Below, one piece after another: positions 8,008 through 18,208 of a stretch of DNA of 20,693 bases. The position numbers and the translations under genes were made by a program. Position 1 is the stretch's first letter. Each line of letters begins with the position of its first letter. Below the pieces are notes generated by a model. That model worked only from the letters and a program-made list of their open reading frames with translations, was not told the DNA's origin and made no database searches. The stretch comes from Tieghemiomyces parasiticus (Eukaryota > Kickxellomycota > Dimargaritomycetes > Dimargaritales > Dimargaritaceae): assembly GCA_027575765.1 (NCBI GenBank), contig JANBPT010000858.1, positions 1 to 20,693 on the forward strand, given 5' to 3'.

Positions 8008-10359
8008 TCAATTCAATGAACCCTTAAGGTGTTCGTACAGCGGGTGGTTCTCTGCCAGGGCGTACTCCAAGGTGCAGCGCTGGTAATAATCAGGGCAGAT
8101 AGCAGCGAGGTTGTCAATGACGGTACCGAGCAGGTGGGCCTGGCCGGCCATGACCCCGGCAGCTTCGTACTTAATGTGGGCAGCATGGATATGTAGATGA
8201 TCTAAGGGAGGTGCGGGTACGGTGTGTCCAAGAGAGTCAATATAGAGGCCTGAGCAGCTCAACATGGAGGGGGGGGAGGGAGGGGCGCACGCAAGCAACA
8301 AGCAGCGCCCGACCGGCGATATCTTTGACTCTACTCCCCCAAGCAGAGGTCTTATTCTGCATCGCTACTGGCACACTTACAGTAGGAAGGCTGGTAGTGC
8401 ACAAAAACCCGCAGCTCGTGAGGGGCTACTTCGGGGTAATATTTAGCAAGAACCTCAACGAAGGCGGCACGAAGTCGGCGGAGAAGGGGAAGGTGATCCG
8501 CGGTCAGGTCGCGCAGACTGCCGATATCGCGGGGTTCGACGAGGGCCAGTAGGTACAGGCTGTTCATAGTCACCCCGTCCCACTTGCTAATTGATGATGG
8601 TTGGGAATGGCGCGAAGGGGGGATAGTTGCAAGGACGAGGTTGGGGGTTAGTGCTACTGGTGGCGACTTCACCGCATGGCTATCCCGTCATCTCGCCGTG
8701 GTATGTAGTCAGCACTAGTCAGCACGGTGGGACGACGGGGGCCGTGGAAACAAACCAGGATGGTTCATCCCATGCCTGACACACGTGAAGGCCGATAGGT
8801 GCAAGGACCAATAGGCTTCTATATACCCTGCCAAGGGCCTCCCGCCCATTAAGTATGAGATCGATACCGGATGACATTACCCCTCCCCCTTTCGCCAATC
8901 GATTGGACGGGGGAGGGAGTGTTTCGGGCCCACCGGACGGGAGACGAACCGAGGCTGAGTAAATATTACATCGGAGCGGATCAGAGATAAATGTACGATA
9001 CTGTCTGCACTTTGGGCCTTAAAACCCACACGATGGGCCGCCAGAATAGGCCCATTATGACCATGGCCATCCCAATCCTATGCACATTTCACTCAGTACG
9101 CCGGTCGGTCATTCCGTCGGCGCGGTCGATCGGCACAACGTAGCGACAGCGCCTTTCTCTGTGATATAGCACCCACCCACGATCTTTCCCATCAAGGCTG
9201 CCGAAGGTGGTACAGCTCTCATTGCTCCCCACGAGTTGCGTAGGCCCTATCGGCCCTAAGCACCCCCGGGAATAGATCGGTATCTTCCCTAGCAATACAC
9301 TTGATTGGCTGGCTAGTTGGGGCCCGTACGAGCGAAGATAGCATAATGAGCATGATAATTCCGGCATGGTGGTCATGGCCCCTTCTCGGAGCGATCAGCC
9401 TATCTCCCTCCGCCTTTAGCTTCGCCCCGTTCCCATAGAATCGCTTACCTGTCCGGTAGAATGACGAAGCCTGGACCATCGGCTGTGGTGGTCGGGGCAC
9501 GGAAGAGCAACCGGTCTTGCTCGCTCCGGCCGTCCAGAATGTTATAAACCCACTGGAGGCGCGAGGTCGGCAGGCTCCGGATGAATGGGAGTACGCAGCT
9601 CCGGTACAATTCAGGGGTCTCAGAGATCATGCGACGCGGCGGGAAGGCGTACTTGGCAATGTGTAGCGCGGTGGCCGGCCAGATGAGCTCAAGGCGGACA
9701 TCGGGCGAACGCTGTGGTGCCATGACACCCGCCGAGCCCCCACCGGCTGGCCCCGTCCGGTCGCCGAGCCAACCGTCCAACCAATGGTAGGCATCGTTAC
9801 GGTCCACCAGCTTCGCGTGTATAATATGGCCCAATGCAGCCGACCGAGAGGCCTCGGCTGTGGGACGTTCATTATCACTCGGTTGACTGACGTAGGCATC
9901 GGCAGAAAAGGGGGTCTTACTCAGCTTGAGGATGGCCGCGGCCTCCGAGGCATCCCCGAGCGACGTCACGGCGGGGTGACCATCCTGGGCACCCGGTGCC
10001 ATGCGACCCAACAGGTATAGCGTCCTGGTTTGGGTGTCTGGTAAAGGTAGGATGTACATAGCATTATTGTGGGAATGGGTTGTTGGCAGGTCAGTGCTGG
10101 CCTTCCAGCCGGGTTCTAGAGAGTCTACCACGGTTTTGGGCTTGGCGCCGAGTATCCGGGTCAGGCAGCGTGTCACGGAGTTTTGTCCCTGCCGGCAGCC
10201 TTGACAACGACGACCAGCGTAGTCAGCATCTTCCTGTGAGAGCCAGATCCGATGGGGTGCAGGCTGCTCAATTCTGGACCGTCACCTACCCTCATGGAGA
10301 ACCTGGGTGGGGCGAAAATTCCGTACGAGGTTGAAGGAGGTAATGGTGTTGCTAATCAT
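8008..10359 (-). CDS. DCS1: Scavenger mRNA decapping enzyme DcpS/Dcs1 (four exons)
   Basis: DcpS hydrolyses the m7GpppN cap left after 3'-5' mRNA decay, releasing m7GMP. On the minus strand the exons are 10359-10290, 10037-9449, 8586-8381 and 8201-8008, with introns of 252, 862 and 179 nt. All have GT and AG ends and matching phases. The product is 352 residues, close to yeast Dcs1. The 23-codon first exon is supported by the join VLHE+DTQTRTLYLLG, which fits the N-terminal fold of the family. Further hallmarks are AAILKLSKTPF, LELIWPATALHI.KY, ETPELY, LQWVYNIL, GFVILPDSKWDG across the second intron, and IGSLRDLTADHLPLLR. The HIT-type histidine triad YHLHIHAAH spans the third intron, with His at 290, 292 and 294. 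A Gly/Pro-rich linker lies before LELIWPAT. All catalytic features look intact. Confidence 0.96.
8587..9448 (-). other. Unusually long second intron of the DcpS gene (862 nt)
   Basis: The intron starts GTAAGC after GAC AG and ends ATTAG before C AAG TGG, joining PDS to KWDG. It is about five times longer than most other introns in the window. CACTAAC about 50 nt before the acceptor is a good branch site. Inside it on the plus strand are an imperfect inverted repeat at 8881-8917 (CCCTCCCCC against GGGGGAGGG around the palindrome CCAATCGATTGG) and a perfect 10-bp tandem repeat TAGTCAGCAC (8706-8725). No nested gene is recognisable. Confidence 0.85.
8881..8917. repeat. Inverted repeat within the DcpS intron
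   Basis: Nine-base arms 8881-8889 and 8909-8917 pair perfectly. The centre contains the 12-base palindrome CCAATCGATTGG (8895-8906). The two stems are separated by a 5 x 2 internal loop, so RNA or DNA could form a long hairpin. Confidence 0.75.
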
Positions 10360-11695
10360 GGTCACCGTGTAGCTGATGCAGAAGGAGAGAAGCGATGGGT
10401 CGAATCGAAAGTGCCACAAGCCCGTTAGTTGAGGCGAAAGGAGTCGCTAAACGATTGTCTAGGGTGAGGCGATCAAGGTCCCAACGACATAGGCCAGTTG
10501 GGAATAGGTTGTATGCACCCGCCGAACTCAAGTAAAAAATGCATGAGCCCTTCCCTGCCAGTCGGCAAGGGACTGGCGCTCACGCGAATGGACTAATGGT
10601 GTGGACACTGGCGAGCGAACCTGAACCATGACCAGGAACCCGATGCGACTGTGAGTGTGTAAGTGTATACCTGAGTCCATCGGGCGGGCGAGTCGGAATC
10701 GGCGTCATTGTGACGGTGCCCGTCCGCCAGGCTTCACATCCTGGCAGGACAGCAGCGCCACTGCATTGTGCAGGGGAGATGGGGGTTAGGCATTCCCCCA
10801 CTGTATTGGCCCAGAGGAAGCCCTTTTGGCTCTGCCGCGGTCCTTTTCCTGGCCAATGCTGACGGGAGAAAATCACACGGGCGGACTTTGACTCTGGCAA
10901 AGCGCTAAAGGGTTGCGTATGCGAGACCCAATGCACTCCCCGCGCACGGTAGTGGCATGGCTCCGCCTCGGTGATCATCGTCGCCCCAAGTGTGATATCC
11001 TTACGTGCTGTGATGAAACAGGAAATCGGGCGGGGCTATCGGGCTCTAGCCGAGCCAGTGGGTGACGAGGAGCCCCGATCTATTGAGACATTCTTCCATC
11101 GCCCGAGGCAGCTGCTAAGGAACAGCCTCGCCGTCATCAGCAGCGAGAATAACTCAGCTGGTTGCAGAACGGGTTGGGGGGAGGGCGGCGGTACACGCTT
11201 CACAGGCGCCGGCTTGGGAGATGTAGGGCGACCAAGGTGGTGAGGGTATGCTAGGTGTCCCGCCCCCCCCCGTCCCAGCCTCAAATATACACCCTGCCGA
11301 CCCACCCACCCCCAATCTCCCCCGCGTCCTGCCAGGACGGACTGGGAAGTAGAGAATCAGGTGACTCAGGACTGTCTCCTGGTCTATGCGGCTGGCTGAG
11401 CCTCTAGAACCGTCCGAATATATTGGGTAGATCATCAATCTGGCAAGTGTGTTCTTGCCTGCTACGCACCAAGCCTGGTCAGCTGATCCGCAGCCACATG
11501 GACCTGCCGGTGTGTGATTGGTCGTCTTTCTAGAACCTCCAAGGACCGTCCACAATGCCCAATGTACTCTATGCCACCTAACCCAAGCCCATGCTTACCA
11601 TCATCGCCCTAGCACCTTCTCCCAAAGATTAAGCGTGACCTCTCTTCCTCCCTCCCTCAGCGCCTTGGTCCGACGACCAGTAGTGGAAGTACGGC

Positions 11696-11845
11696 ATGCT
11701 CTCTGCAGTCGCTCCCGCTGCTACACGGCCTGAGGCAAGATGCGTGCAAGAGCTTGCCATTCAGGCCCTCGTCCAGCTGGTGCATACTTATGTTAGCAAT
11801 TTCTTGATCAACACCGCTGCCCTGGGAATCGATACCTCTTTTTAG
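11696..11845 (+). other. Short open frame with helix-like sequence (49 codons), doubtful gene or exon
   Basis: ATG to TAG with the segment VQELAIQALVQLVHTYVSNF, which has the spacing of an amphipathic helix and loosely resembles the second helix of histone-fold proteins (TAF or Bromo_TP type). An in-frame stop lies just upstream of the ATG, and there is no partner exon that I could find. It may be a small protein, an isolated exon, a relic, or chance. The TTTTTAG at the end also resembles a splice acceptor. Confidence 0.2.
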
Positions 11846-12216
11846 AAAAATAGACTCACTTTGTATGCTAAAGGTAATTACCAGACCACCTGTCGTCTAG
11901 CCGGTCGACTCCGTGTCCACGCGGCCTCCGGGGGATCCTCTTGGGGCGGCTAGGTTAAGGTTCCCCGTGCCGAGGCGTATATGTAGCCGGCCGTTGGATT
12001 AGTAAAGGAGCCAACGCTTATTGCAAGGCCACACCTCTTTCCCTTCGCATACACCCAATTACACCACAGAGTACAATAGAGGGAGGAGGAGACTCGTGGC
12101 TGAATGGCACCTGCTTACCCCCCCCCCCACCCAGCTATCGCCCCGGTGCGCACTCAGCCGGTCACACCTTGTCCCATTAGGTTGGCCACTTTCTCAGTGG
12201 TTCTACCCCGGTCCAA

Positions 12217-12224
12217 CCAATCAG
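12217..12224 (+). promoter_or_regulatory. CCAAT box upstream of the RING gene
   Basis: CCAATCAG lies about 185 bases before the TATA-like element, matching the CCAAT-binding (HAP/NF-Y) core CCAATCA. Function is inferred from sequence and position only. Confidence 0.4.
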
Positions 12225-12400
12225 CCCCCACGCTTTCGTCATTGTACGGCCATCTCTAACAATTTTCCCCCAGCTTCTTCCTCATTCCCCTCCCTGCTGG
12301 CGTTCTCTCCCCATCGATCTTCCGGCTGACGAGGCCCTGCACTGGTGTTCGTGTCAATGACCCCTTGACCTTTTCTTTCGGTTTGAGGAGCTCGGCTTTT

Positions 12401-12408
12401 TATATAAA
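12401..12408 (+). promoter_or_regulatory. TATA box of the RING gene
   Basis: TATATAAA sits about 465 bases before the ATG, followed by a long pyrimidine-rich stretch suited to a 5' UTR. A bZIP-like ATGACGTA lies at 12675-12682, inside the presumed leader. Confidence 0.45.
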
Positions 12409-12873
12409 GGGCCCCCTCTTTCCGTCAACGCGGCCCTACATGGATTTCGCTTACTAAAGCTGTTTCTCTTGTCAGTTTTTCCCGAACGTCTCTACAATAC
12501 CGATACTATCGAAATTCCTTAAGCTGTTCTGGCACTTTCCTCTGGGAACCACCTCACACACGCCCCTCACTCTGCACTACCCCCGAACAATCAAGTCACC
12601 CTTCCGTGTGGTTACCGTCTTCTCTGCTCGCAGCCAGCCCCCTTTCTGTCAACGCTGTATTACTAGGCTTACTAATGACGTAGGTCACCACTAGACTACG
12701 CACTTGCAGTTGCCCTTCCCGTTGAGCATCCCTTCCTTGCACGCTACGGCCCTCCCAATCAGCATTGCCCCCTCCCCTCCTTATTCTTCCTCTCCATCGA
12801 AATCTCCCCTGGCCCTTCGGGATTTTTACCCAGTTACGCTGAACATTTTTCCATTAATAGTATTCCTTTAACC

Positions 12874-14271
12874 ATGGAGCGCACGTCTGTGCCTACGACT
12901 CCATCGGAATCGGCTTCGCCGCGCGAAACCCCCAGTATTGGCGATAGTGACCATGAACCACGTCCCCAGATGGTCCAGGTAGCCAGCGAGACGACCTCTC
13001 CACATGCCGGGGCCCTAGAAGAGCAGGGCTCAGCACCTGATAATGCCACACCTTCGCCACCAGCCACCAATACGTCCTCGCCACCGCCACCCCCGCCATT
13101 CATGTTCTTTGTGAACCTACCGGTCCCCGCGGCTTTCATCCGAAACAGTACCCGGTTGGCCCCCACCGGGCACGGTCCGACCCCACTCACTGAGCCTGAG
13201 TCGTCCCCCGACGCGGCGAGTGATAGGTCGCCCGGAGTCCAGGCTGCGGGCCCGGCACCGCCTGGCACACCCCCCTCGGCCGCCGATAACGGTTCCACCG
13301 CAGGTGGGGAGGACACTTCGCCTCGCCCGGTGCCCCACATGACCTTCTTTTTCCAGGATCCCCGGATCCTGCAGTTTCTGCCGTTCATGCTCGGTGTACC
13401 CCCGCAGACTTTCTTTAACCAGCCCTTCTTTAACTCGGAAGCGCAGACCATCCGGGGCCAGCCGCCGGCCTCCAAGGCTGCGATCCACGATTTGCCCGTG
13501 CTCACCGCGAACGATCTTCAGCAGCTCCGTGCGGCTACTGAGAGCGGCAGCGACACCTTGACCTGCCTGATTTGCCAGGACGACTTGGATCGCACCGAGA
13601 CCGACGGACCGTCGTCGTCCAATGGCGACGCCTCGCTAACAGCCCTCCGGCGTATGCCTTGCCAACACGTCTTCCACGAGACTTGCCTCTTTTCATGGCT
13701 GGCTGTATCTAACACCTGCCCGACTTGCCGCTACGAAATCATGACGGACAACTCGGACTATAACCGCAGTGTCGAGCGCCGGATGCAAGAGCGCGATGCC
13801 GCCGCCGCAGCTGCCGCGGCCCAACGTCCGAAACAGCCAGCCGGCACGACTGCCGCCCCTACCCCCTCCACGGCGTGCTGTGCGTTCCAGACCTCTGGTC
13901 TCTGTGAGTGCACTCGGAGCGATGGTAACGGCATGGAGGGCGTTGAGGCCTTGGCACCCTCCACCGTCACCCTGCCACGCTGTAATCACAGTTTCCACAG
14001 CACCTGTCTCCGCACCAACCTGCGTGCCCGGGGCTTTCATCCTTACAGTACCAGAAGTCGGACGGCGCGGACCACCACCTCTGTTGATACTGAATCGATC
14101 GGCGTCCCACTGCGTTGTCCAGCCTGCCGGGCGCCTAACGTTGTGCCTGGTGAGGTGCTGGATTCTCTGCTCGCCGACCCCCCGGTATCGACTGCTAACA
14201 CCGCTACCACTGCGGCTCCCGTCGACCATGCTCCCAGCCCTCTCTTCTTTGATCCGGCGGATCTGGACTAG
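12874..14271 (+). CDS. RING-H2 E3 ubiquitin ligase with a second RING-like cluster
   Basis: A single-exon gene of 465 residues starting in the strong context ACCATGG. Residues 1-155 are Ser/Pro/Thr-rich and probably disordered, with a proline run near 70. The stretch LQFLPFMLGVPPQTFF (166-181) precedes PPASKAAIHDLP, the lead-in seen in RNF126/RNF115-type ligases. RING 1 is a canonical C3H2C3 finger: C231, C234, C263, H265, H268, C271, C282 and C285, ending TCRYEIMTDNSDYN. An alanine run follows (309-316). A second Cys/His cluster has C336, C344 and C346, then C370, H372, H375, C378, C415 and C418. Its CxHx2Hx2C...CPAC half is RING-like, but the first zinc site is atypical and the spacing is long. 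Ubiquitin ligase activity is inferred from RING 1; the substrate is unknown. No transmembrane segment is seen. Confidence 0.92.
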   Translation: MERTSVPTTPSESASPRETPSIGDSDHEPRPQMVQVASETTSPHAGALEEQGSAPDNATPSPPATNTSSPPPPPPFMFFVNLPVPAAFIRNSTRLAPTGHGPTPLTEPESSPDAASDRSPGVQAAGPAPPGTPPSAADNGSTAGGEDTSPRPVPHMTFFFQDPRILQFLPFMLGVPPQTFFNQPFFNSEAQTIRGQPPASKAAIHDLPVLTANDLQQLRAATESGSDTLTCLICQDDLDRTETDGPSSSNGDASLTALRRMPCQHVFHETCLFSWLAVSNTCPTCRYEIMTDNSDYNRSVERRMQERDAAAAAAAAQRPKQPAGTTAAPTPSTACCAFQTSGLCECTRSDGNGMEGVEALAPSTVTLPRCNHSFHSTCLRTNLRARGFHPYSTRSRTARTTTSVDTESIGVPLRCPACRAPNVVPGEVLDSLLADPPVSTANTATTAAPVDHAPSPLFFDPADLD

Positions 14272-15027
14272 TTCGCCATGGGAAGAGGGGAGCCCTGACG
14301 CTCCCTCGTCTTGCTATAGCACCCCGCCACTAATTGCGCCATTGTCTTATTTTCTGATCCACCCTCTGTATAACAAGCGTTTAGTTTACTACTGCGGGCC
14401 CTGCCACATCTATATCTAGCCTTTATCTCTACTCCATTCATCTGCGCCTTCACCTTCCGCGCTATCCAAATCTCCTATACTACGCTACATCGTTTTTCCC
14501 ATTCCCGGGTGCCCCCTTTTGCCCTTCCCCTCTACGGGATTATGGGGCCGCCTCTACTTTGCTTGCTTCATACCATGTCACCCCATCATTTCGTCTGTAC
14601 ATTACCAATCCTTCACGCTCGACTCCGGTATAGTAAAGAATTATCCAGGGCCTGAGATGCCACTCCCTGTGTGGCCAATAAACCAAAATCCCCTCATTGA
14701 GGTTGTTACAGGAAAAGCCAGTACCATTGGCCCCTAACTTAATGAAAGCTTGCACCCAGAGAAGGGCAGTGATACCCGTTAAGCGAGTGACACCACGATC
14801 CATTTCGATCGATTTTACCCAGTTTCTCACATTATGAATGTAACATGCAATGTGTGGTGGGGGTGCTGGCGGGAGTGAGGCTCAAAATAAGGTGAAGGAG
14901 AGACGCGAAGCGTGCTATGGTAGCGCAGAGATCAGCAATTAAGGAGTTGGTCTCGTGCGCTCCAGCGTCAGACAGCCGGCATGAATTACAATGGTGAGCC
15001 CACAAGGTCTGAGCGATAGGGCTTCGC
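14272..15027. other. Intergenic region between convergent RING and F-box genes
   Basis: Both flanking genes end here. No gene was recognised; a 96-codon minus-strand open frame at 14540-14830 has no domain I can identify. AATAAA at 14677-14682 could serve the RING transcript, although it is about 400 bases after the stop. Confidence 0.5.
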
Positions 15028-16026
15028 CTATAGTACAGAATCGGGTTCGGTTTCCCAAGCATCGTCCGTATCGCTGGCCCTATCGCCCCGGGAGATCCTC
15101 CAGCTATTGGCGAGCACGGCATCCGGCGATACACTTTCCCGACCCCAAGGGCCGTCTCGTTCCGCCCGATCGTCGAGCACCAGCCCGTCGTCAAACTCGT
15201 CCACTACGTCCTCGTCGGACCAGTCATCCTCGGTATCGTCCACCCAACTGGGACTGTGGACACGGCCATTAGGCAACAGCCCTTCCACGATATTGTAGCA
15301 ATTCTCAATGTCCAGCTCTTTGAGGTGGGGTAGTGAGGCAAAGGCCGCGTGGAAGCTGCGCTCGGAGAGGTAGCAGCACGTATTGGTAAAGACCAGTTCG
15401 AGCGCGGTGCAGGACCGGACGATACGGATGAAGGCCTTGTCGGTGATATGCGTGTGCGACACGTCTAGGTGTCGAAGGTTGTGCAGGTGGTGGATCACAT
15501 CGCCGCAACGGTCGCCGATGGGACAGTTCTGGAGACTGAGGTACTCCAGGTGGGGCAGGAGAACGGTGGCGGCGACCGGTTGGCGGTTGGGTATCCGCCC
15601 GGTGGCATTGTGGTTAGTCAGGCTGTGGCCGCTAGCGTTCTCGTCATCGCGTTGGGCGTGAGGATGGCCGGTTGGGGCGACAAGCAACGTGCGCAGGGCC
15701 TCGTCATCAATATGACACTCGTCCAAATTGAGGTGGGTCAGGTTAGGACACCGGCGGGCTAGTGTGGCCAGCGAGTCGGCGCCGAACAGATCCCAGCGGT
15801 GAGGGACCAGTTCCACAGATATCGTGCGGACGTGCCGCCGTAGGGCATGGTCCGAGCCCTGGCTGGTCAGCAGGACAAACTGACGCATGTCGCGAATGAG
15901 CGGGTCGTGGTAGAGGAATACCTCGGCATGCTCCCGCCAGTTCCGATTGACCAGACAGGCTGTGCGTAAGGTCGGGCGGCCGCACTCCCGGAAGATGCGG
16001 CGTAGGACCTCAGCCGGGAAGTCCAT
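15028..16026 (-). CDS. F-box and leucine-rich-repeat protein
   Basis: A single exon of 332 residues. The first ATG (16026) opens directly into an F-box, MDFPAEVLRRIF followed by CLVNRNWREHAEVFLYHDP (residues 1-42). This module binds Skp1 in SCF ubiquitin ligases. LRRs of the AMN1/FBXL type follow: CPNLTHLNLDECHIDDEAL (93-111), LPHLEYLSLQNCPIGD (157-172), LHNLRHLDVSHTHITDKAF (181-199), CTALELVFTN (206-215) and LPHLKELDIENCYNI (232-246). A Asp/Glu-rich tail (about 262-332) contains WVDDTEDDWSDEDVVDEFDD. A non-conserved insert of about 35 residues (118-152) separates two of the repeats. The substrate is not predictable. With few repeats it is smaller than most FBXL proteins, but it shows no break. 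Pairing with Skp1 is family knowledge, not seen here. Confidence 0.9.
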   Translation of the reverse strand: MDFPAEVLRRIFRECGRPTLRTACLVNRNWREHAEVFLYHDPLIRDMRQFVLLTSQGSDHALRRHVRTISVELVPHRWDLFGADSLATLARRCPNLTHLNLDECHIDDEALRTLLVAPTGHPHAQRDDENASGHSLTNHNATGRIPNRQPVAATVLLPHLEYLSLQNCPIGDRCGDVIHHLHNLRHLDVSHTHITDKAFIRIVRSCTALELVFTNTCCYLSERSFHAAFASLPHLKELDIENCYNIVEGLLPNGRVHSPSWVDDTEDDWSDEDVVDEFDDGLVLDDRAERDGPWGRESVSPDAVLANSWRISRGDRASDTDDAWETEPDSVL

Positions 16027-16942
16027 GGCGGGCAAAAGGGAGGTGTTGAGGGCAAGGGTTGAGGTAGGGCGCGCCGGGTCGAGGGGGGTCTGCGGGTCGA
16101 ATGTAGGGGTATGGCAAGGGTAAGCAAATGGGGAGGTGGCGGGGTGGGCCGGGCAAAGTAGAAATGTGCAAATAGGAGGCGACGTCAGCGGCTACGGTCG
16201 GGTATACGGGGATAGGAGTATGGTGAATAAACGGGGAGAACCTTCCAGTGGGTAGTAGAGGCAAATGCGATGCGTTATGGTCGATGCTCGGAAACAGCAG
16301 CCGCTCCGCTGACTTGCCCGTGTTAGGTCGACCGCCCTCTATGCCCGTCTGGGTACGATGAGCCACCCTGGCCTGCGCCAGGGCCGTGGGTCCGCCTTGG
16401 TGGCCCGACCGTATTGGCCAGCCGCTCCTAGTGTCTCGGCCATCACCCCACCTCCCGTGGTTCAATTCAGCAACTTCCATTGTCGGTCCCTTGGCTCCTT
16501 TACCGCCACGCCCGATCGCGCCTGTTGCCAGCGGCTCAGTACCACAATTCGTCGTCCGTATCTCCCATAAACGTGTTGGAGACGAAGGGCTCATCCATTT
16601 CAACTCTGCCTTTCGTTCATTACGATTCCCTCTCTCTCTCTCTTTCTGGTGACCCCACATCGGTCCCGTCGCGTCATTCGTTCAAGGGTCCTCGATAATT
16701 CACCCCTCGGGCGTCTACCTTGACCTTTACACACAACCTACCCCATCCTCCCCCTACATCGTCGCCCGGTGTCATCCTTAACCGGAGTTAGACATCGCAC
16801 AACTACAACCCAGCCGAAACGCAGCCCATACTATAGCTGCCGTTACATCTTTCCGCCTACCTTACCAACTTCCCCGACTACTCGATCCCTCCGGTGACCT
16901 AATTTTCCAACCTCATATTCATCTGCAACGTTAAGCCTGGCC
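16027..16942. promoter_or_regulatory. Shared intergenic region between divergent F-box and J-protein genes
   Basis: The 916 bp between the two start codons must hold both promoters. A CT microsatellite lies at about 16630-16645. A short hairpin CCCTGGC-CTGC-GCCAGGG lies at about 16369-16386. The half facing the J-protein gene is pyrimidine-rich on the plus strand, as for a 5' leader. A long minus-strand open frame (16010-16660) overlaps the F-box start, but its composition looks non-coding. Confidence 0.5.
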
Positions 16943-18208
16943 ATGGAACACAACAAAGACGAGGCCGTCCGGTGCATAGAGATTGCACAGCGGCACATCG
17001 CCCAGGACAACTTTGCGGCTGCGCTCAAGTTCACCAAAAAGTCGCTCGCCCTCTACCCCACCCCGACGGCCGAGCTCCTGCTCACCCGTTTAGAAGCCCG
17101 GAATTCCGCTGAGGCTAAACCTGCGCCAGCATCCGCTTCCTCGCACCGCTCGACGTCCGAGCCCCAGCTTCGGCAACGGGCTGGCAAGGGGGCCGCTACC
17201 AGGGAACCACCAGCCACGCCGAGTACCCAGCGCGAGTACACCCGGGAACAGGTTGTAGCCGTCAAGCGTATCCATGATTGTGGTGAGGACTACTATGCTA
17301 TCCTAAGCCTGGAGAAGACAGCCACCGATGCCGACATTAAAAAGTCGTACCGCAAACTAGCCCTGCAGTTCCACCCGGACAAGAACGGTGCCCCCGGGGC
17401 CGACGAGGCGTTCAAGATGATCAGCAAGGCCTTTACCATCCTCAGTGATGGTGACAAGCGGGCCCACTACGACCGGTACGGTTCCGACCCGGGCACGCGG
17501 ATGGGTGGCGGTGGGGGTGGCGGCGGCGGCGGCTTCGGCGGTGCCGCGTCGCCCTTCGGTCAGGGGTTTGGCTACGAACAAGAAGTGAGCCCCGAGGAGC
17601 TCTTTAACATGTTCTTTGGTGGGGGTGGGGGTGGCGGCGGGGCCGGGCCTTTCTTTGCGTCATCGTTCGGACCCAACGTCCGTATGCACCAGTTCGGTGG
17701 GCGGCCGGCGCGGGGCGCATTTCGCCGACCGGGCGCCAACCAGCGTCCGGAGAACAATTCCATCCTGACGACGTTGTTTGCCCTCCTGCCGCTCCTCTTT
17801 GTGCTACTCCCCCTGCTCACGTCCTTTCTGTCGTCAGTTTTTGTCAATTTCGGTACCGGCTACAGCACACCGGAGCCGTCGTTCCGGTTCGTCCCCACGC
17901 ACCACCAGCCCGTCCAACGCTTCACGCGCGAGTACGCCGTCCCATACTATGTGAACCAGCGGGAATTTGACGCGGCCTTCGCGGATAACCCACGACGGCT
18001 CAACAACTTTGAGCGAACGGTGAATGCTCGTTTTACCAACCATCTCCAGGAGCAGTGCCAGCGCGAGATTGAGACCAAGCGGCGGAAAATCCACGAGGCT
18101 CAGGGCTGGTTGGGGCTGATGACCGACGAAGCGAAGCTACGCGACGCCCAGGCCATGGCCATGCCCTCCTGTGAAAAGCTGAAGGAGATGCACCGGGGGT
18201 CGGGTTAG
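16943..18208 (+). CDS. ER-membrane J-domain protein, DNAJB12/DNAJB14 type
   Basis: A single exon of 421 residues in the context CCATGG. The N-terminus [19 protein letters not shown] followed by [15 protein letters not shown] (residues 1-41) is the hallmark of DNAJB12/14 proteins. The J domain covers about 116-180 ([21 protein letters not shown]), with the HPD motif at 144-146 needed to stimulate Hsp70 ATPase. A Gly/Phe region follows, with two glycine runs (188-197 and 226-233) flanking [12 protein letters not shown]. One hydrophobic segment at about 274-299 is the membrane anchor, and the C-terminal part (about 315-415, with YYVN and the final PSCEKL) matches the DUF1977 domain. By family knowledge the J domain faces the cytosol and recruits Hsp70 to ER-associated degradation; yeast Hlj1 plays a related part. 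No break is seen. Confidence 0.96.
   Translation: MEHNKDEAVRCIEIAQRHIAQDNFAAALKFTKKSLALYPTPTAELLLTRLEARNSAEAKPAPASASSHRSTSEPQLRQRAGKGAATREPPATPSTQREYTREQVVAVKRIHDCGEDYYAILSLEKTATDADIKKSYRKLALQFHPDKNGAPGADEAFKMISKAFTILSDGDKRAHYDRYGSDPGTRMGGGGGGGGGGFGGAASPFGQGFGYEQEVSPEELFNMFFGGGGGGGGAGPFFASSFGPNVRMHQFGGRPARGAFRRPGANQRPENNSILTTLFALLPLLFVLLPLLTSFLSSVFVNFGTGYSTPEPSFRFVPTHHQPVQRFTREYAVPYYVNQREFDAAFADNPRRLNNFERTVNARFTNHLQEQCQREIETKRRKIHEAQGWLGLMTDEAKLRDAQAMAMPSCEKLKEMHRGSG

Larger units (their letters stand above)
10360..12873. other. 2.5-kb intergenic region between divergent DcpS and RING genes
   Basis: No complete gene is recognisable. Several open frames (for example about 10580-10978 and 11154-11555 on the minus strand) have no domain and unremarkable composition. 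A short plus-strand frame at 11696-11845 has a helix-like sequence and is listed separately. The last 650 bases hold promoter-type signals for the RING gene. A C-run lies at about 12118-12128. Confidence 0.55.

Noticed and set aside
9089..9500. Open frames within the long DcpS intron as a possible nested gene
   Set aside because: They lack domains, one simply runs off the upstream exon across the donor, and the flanking splice sites restore a conserved protein segment exactly.
12834..13505. 223-codon minus-strand open frame opposite the RING gene
   Set aside because: It is the complement of the Pro/Ser/Thr-rich coding region, which gives Gly-rich antisense frames. No motif is present.
14540..14830. 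96-codon minus-strand open frame in the convergent intergenic region
   Set aside because: No recognisable domain, no splice partners, and AT-rich composition unlike the neighbouring genes.
16010..16660. 216-codon minus-strand open frame between the F-box and J-protein genes
   Set aside because: It overlaps the F-box start in another frame, has mixed low-complexity composition and no recognisable domain. It lies where promoters are expected.
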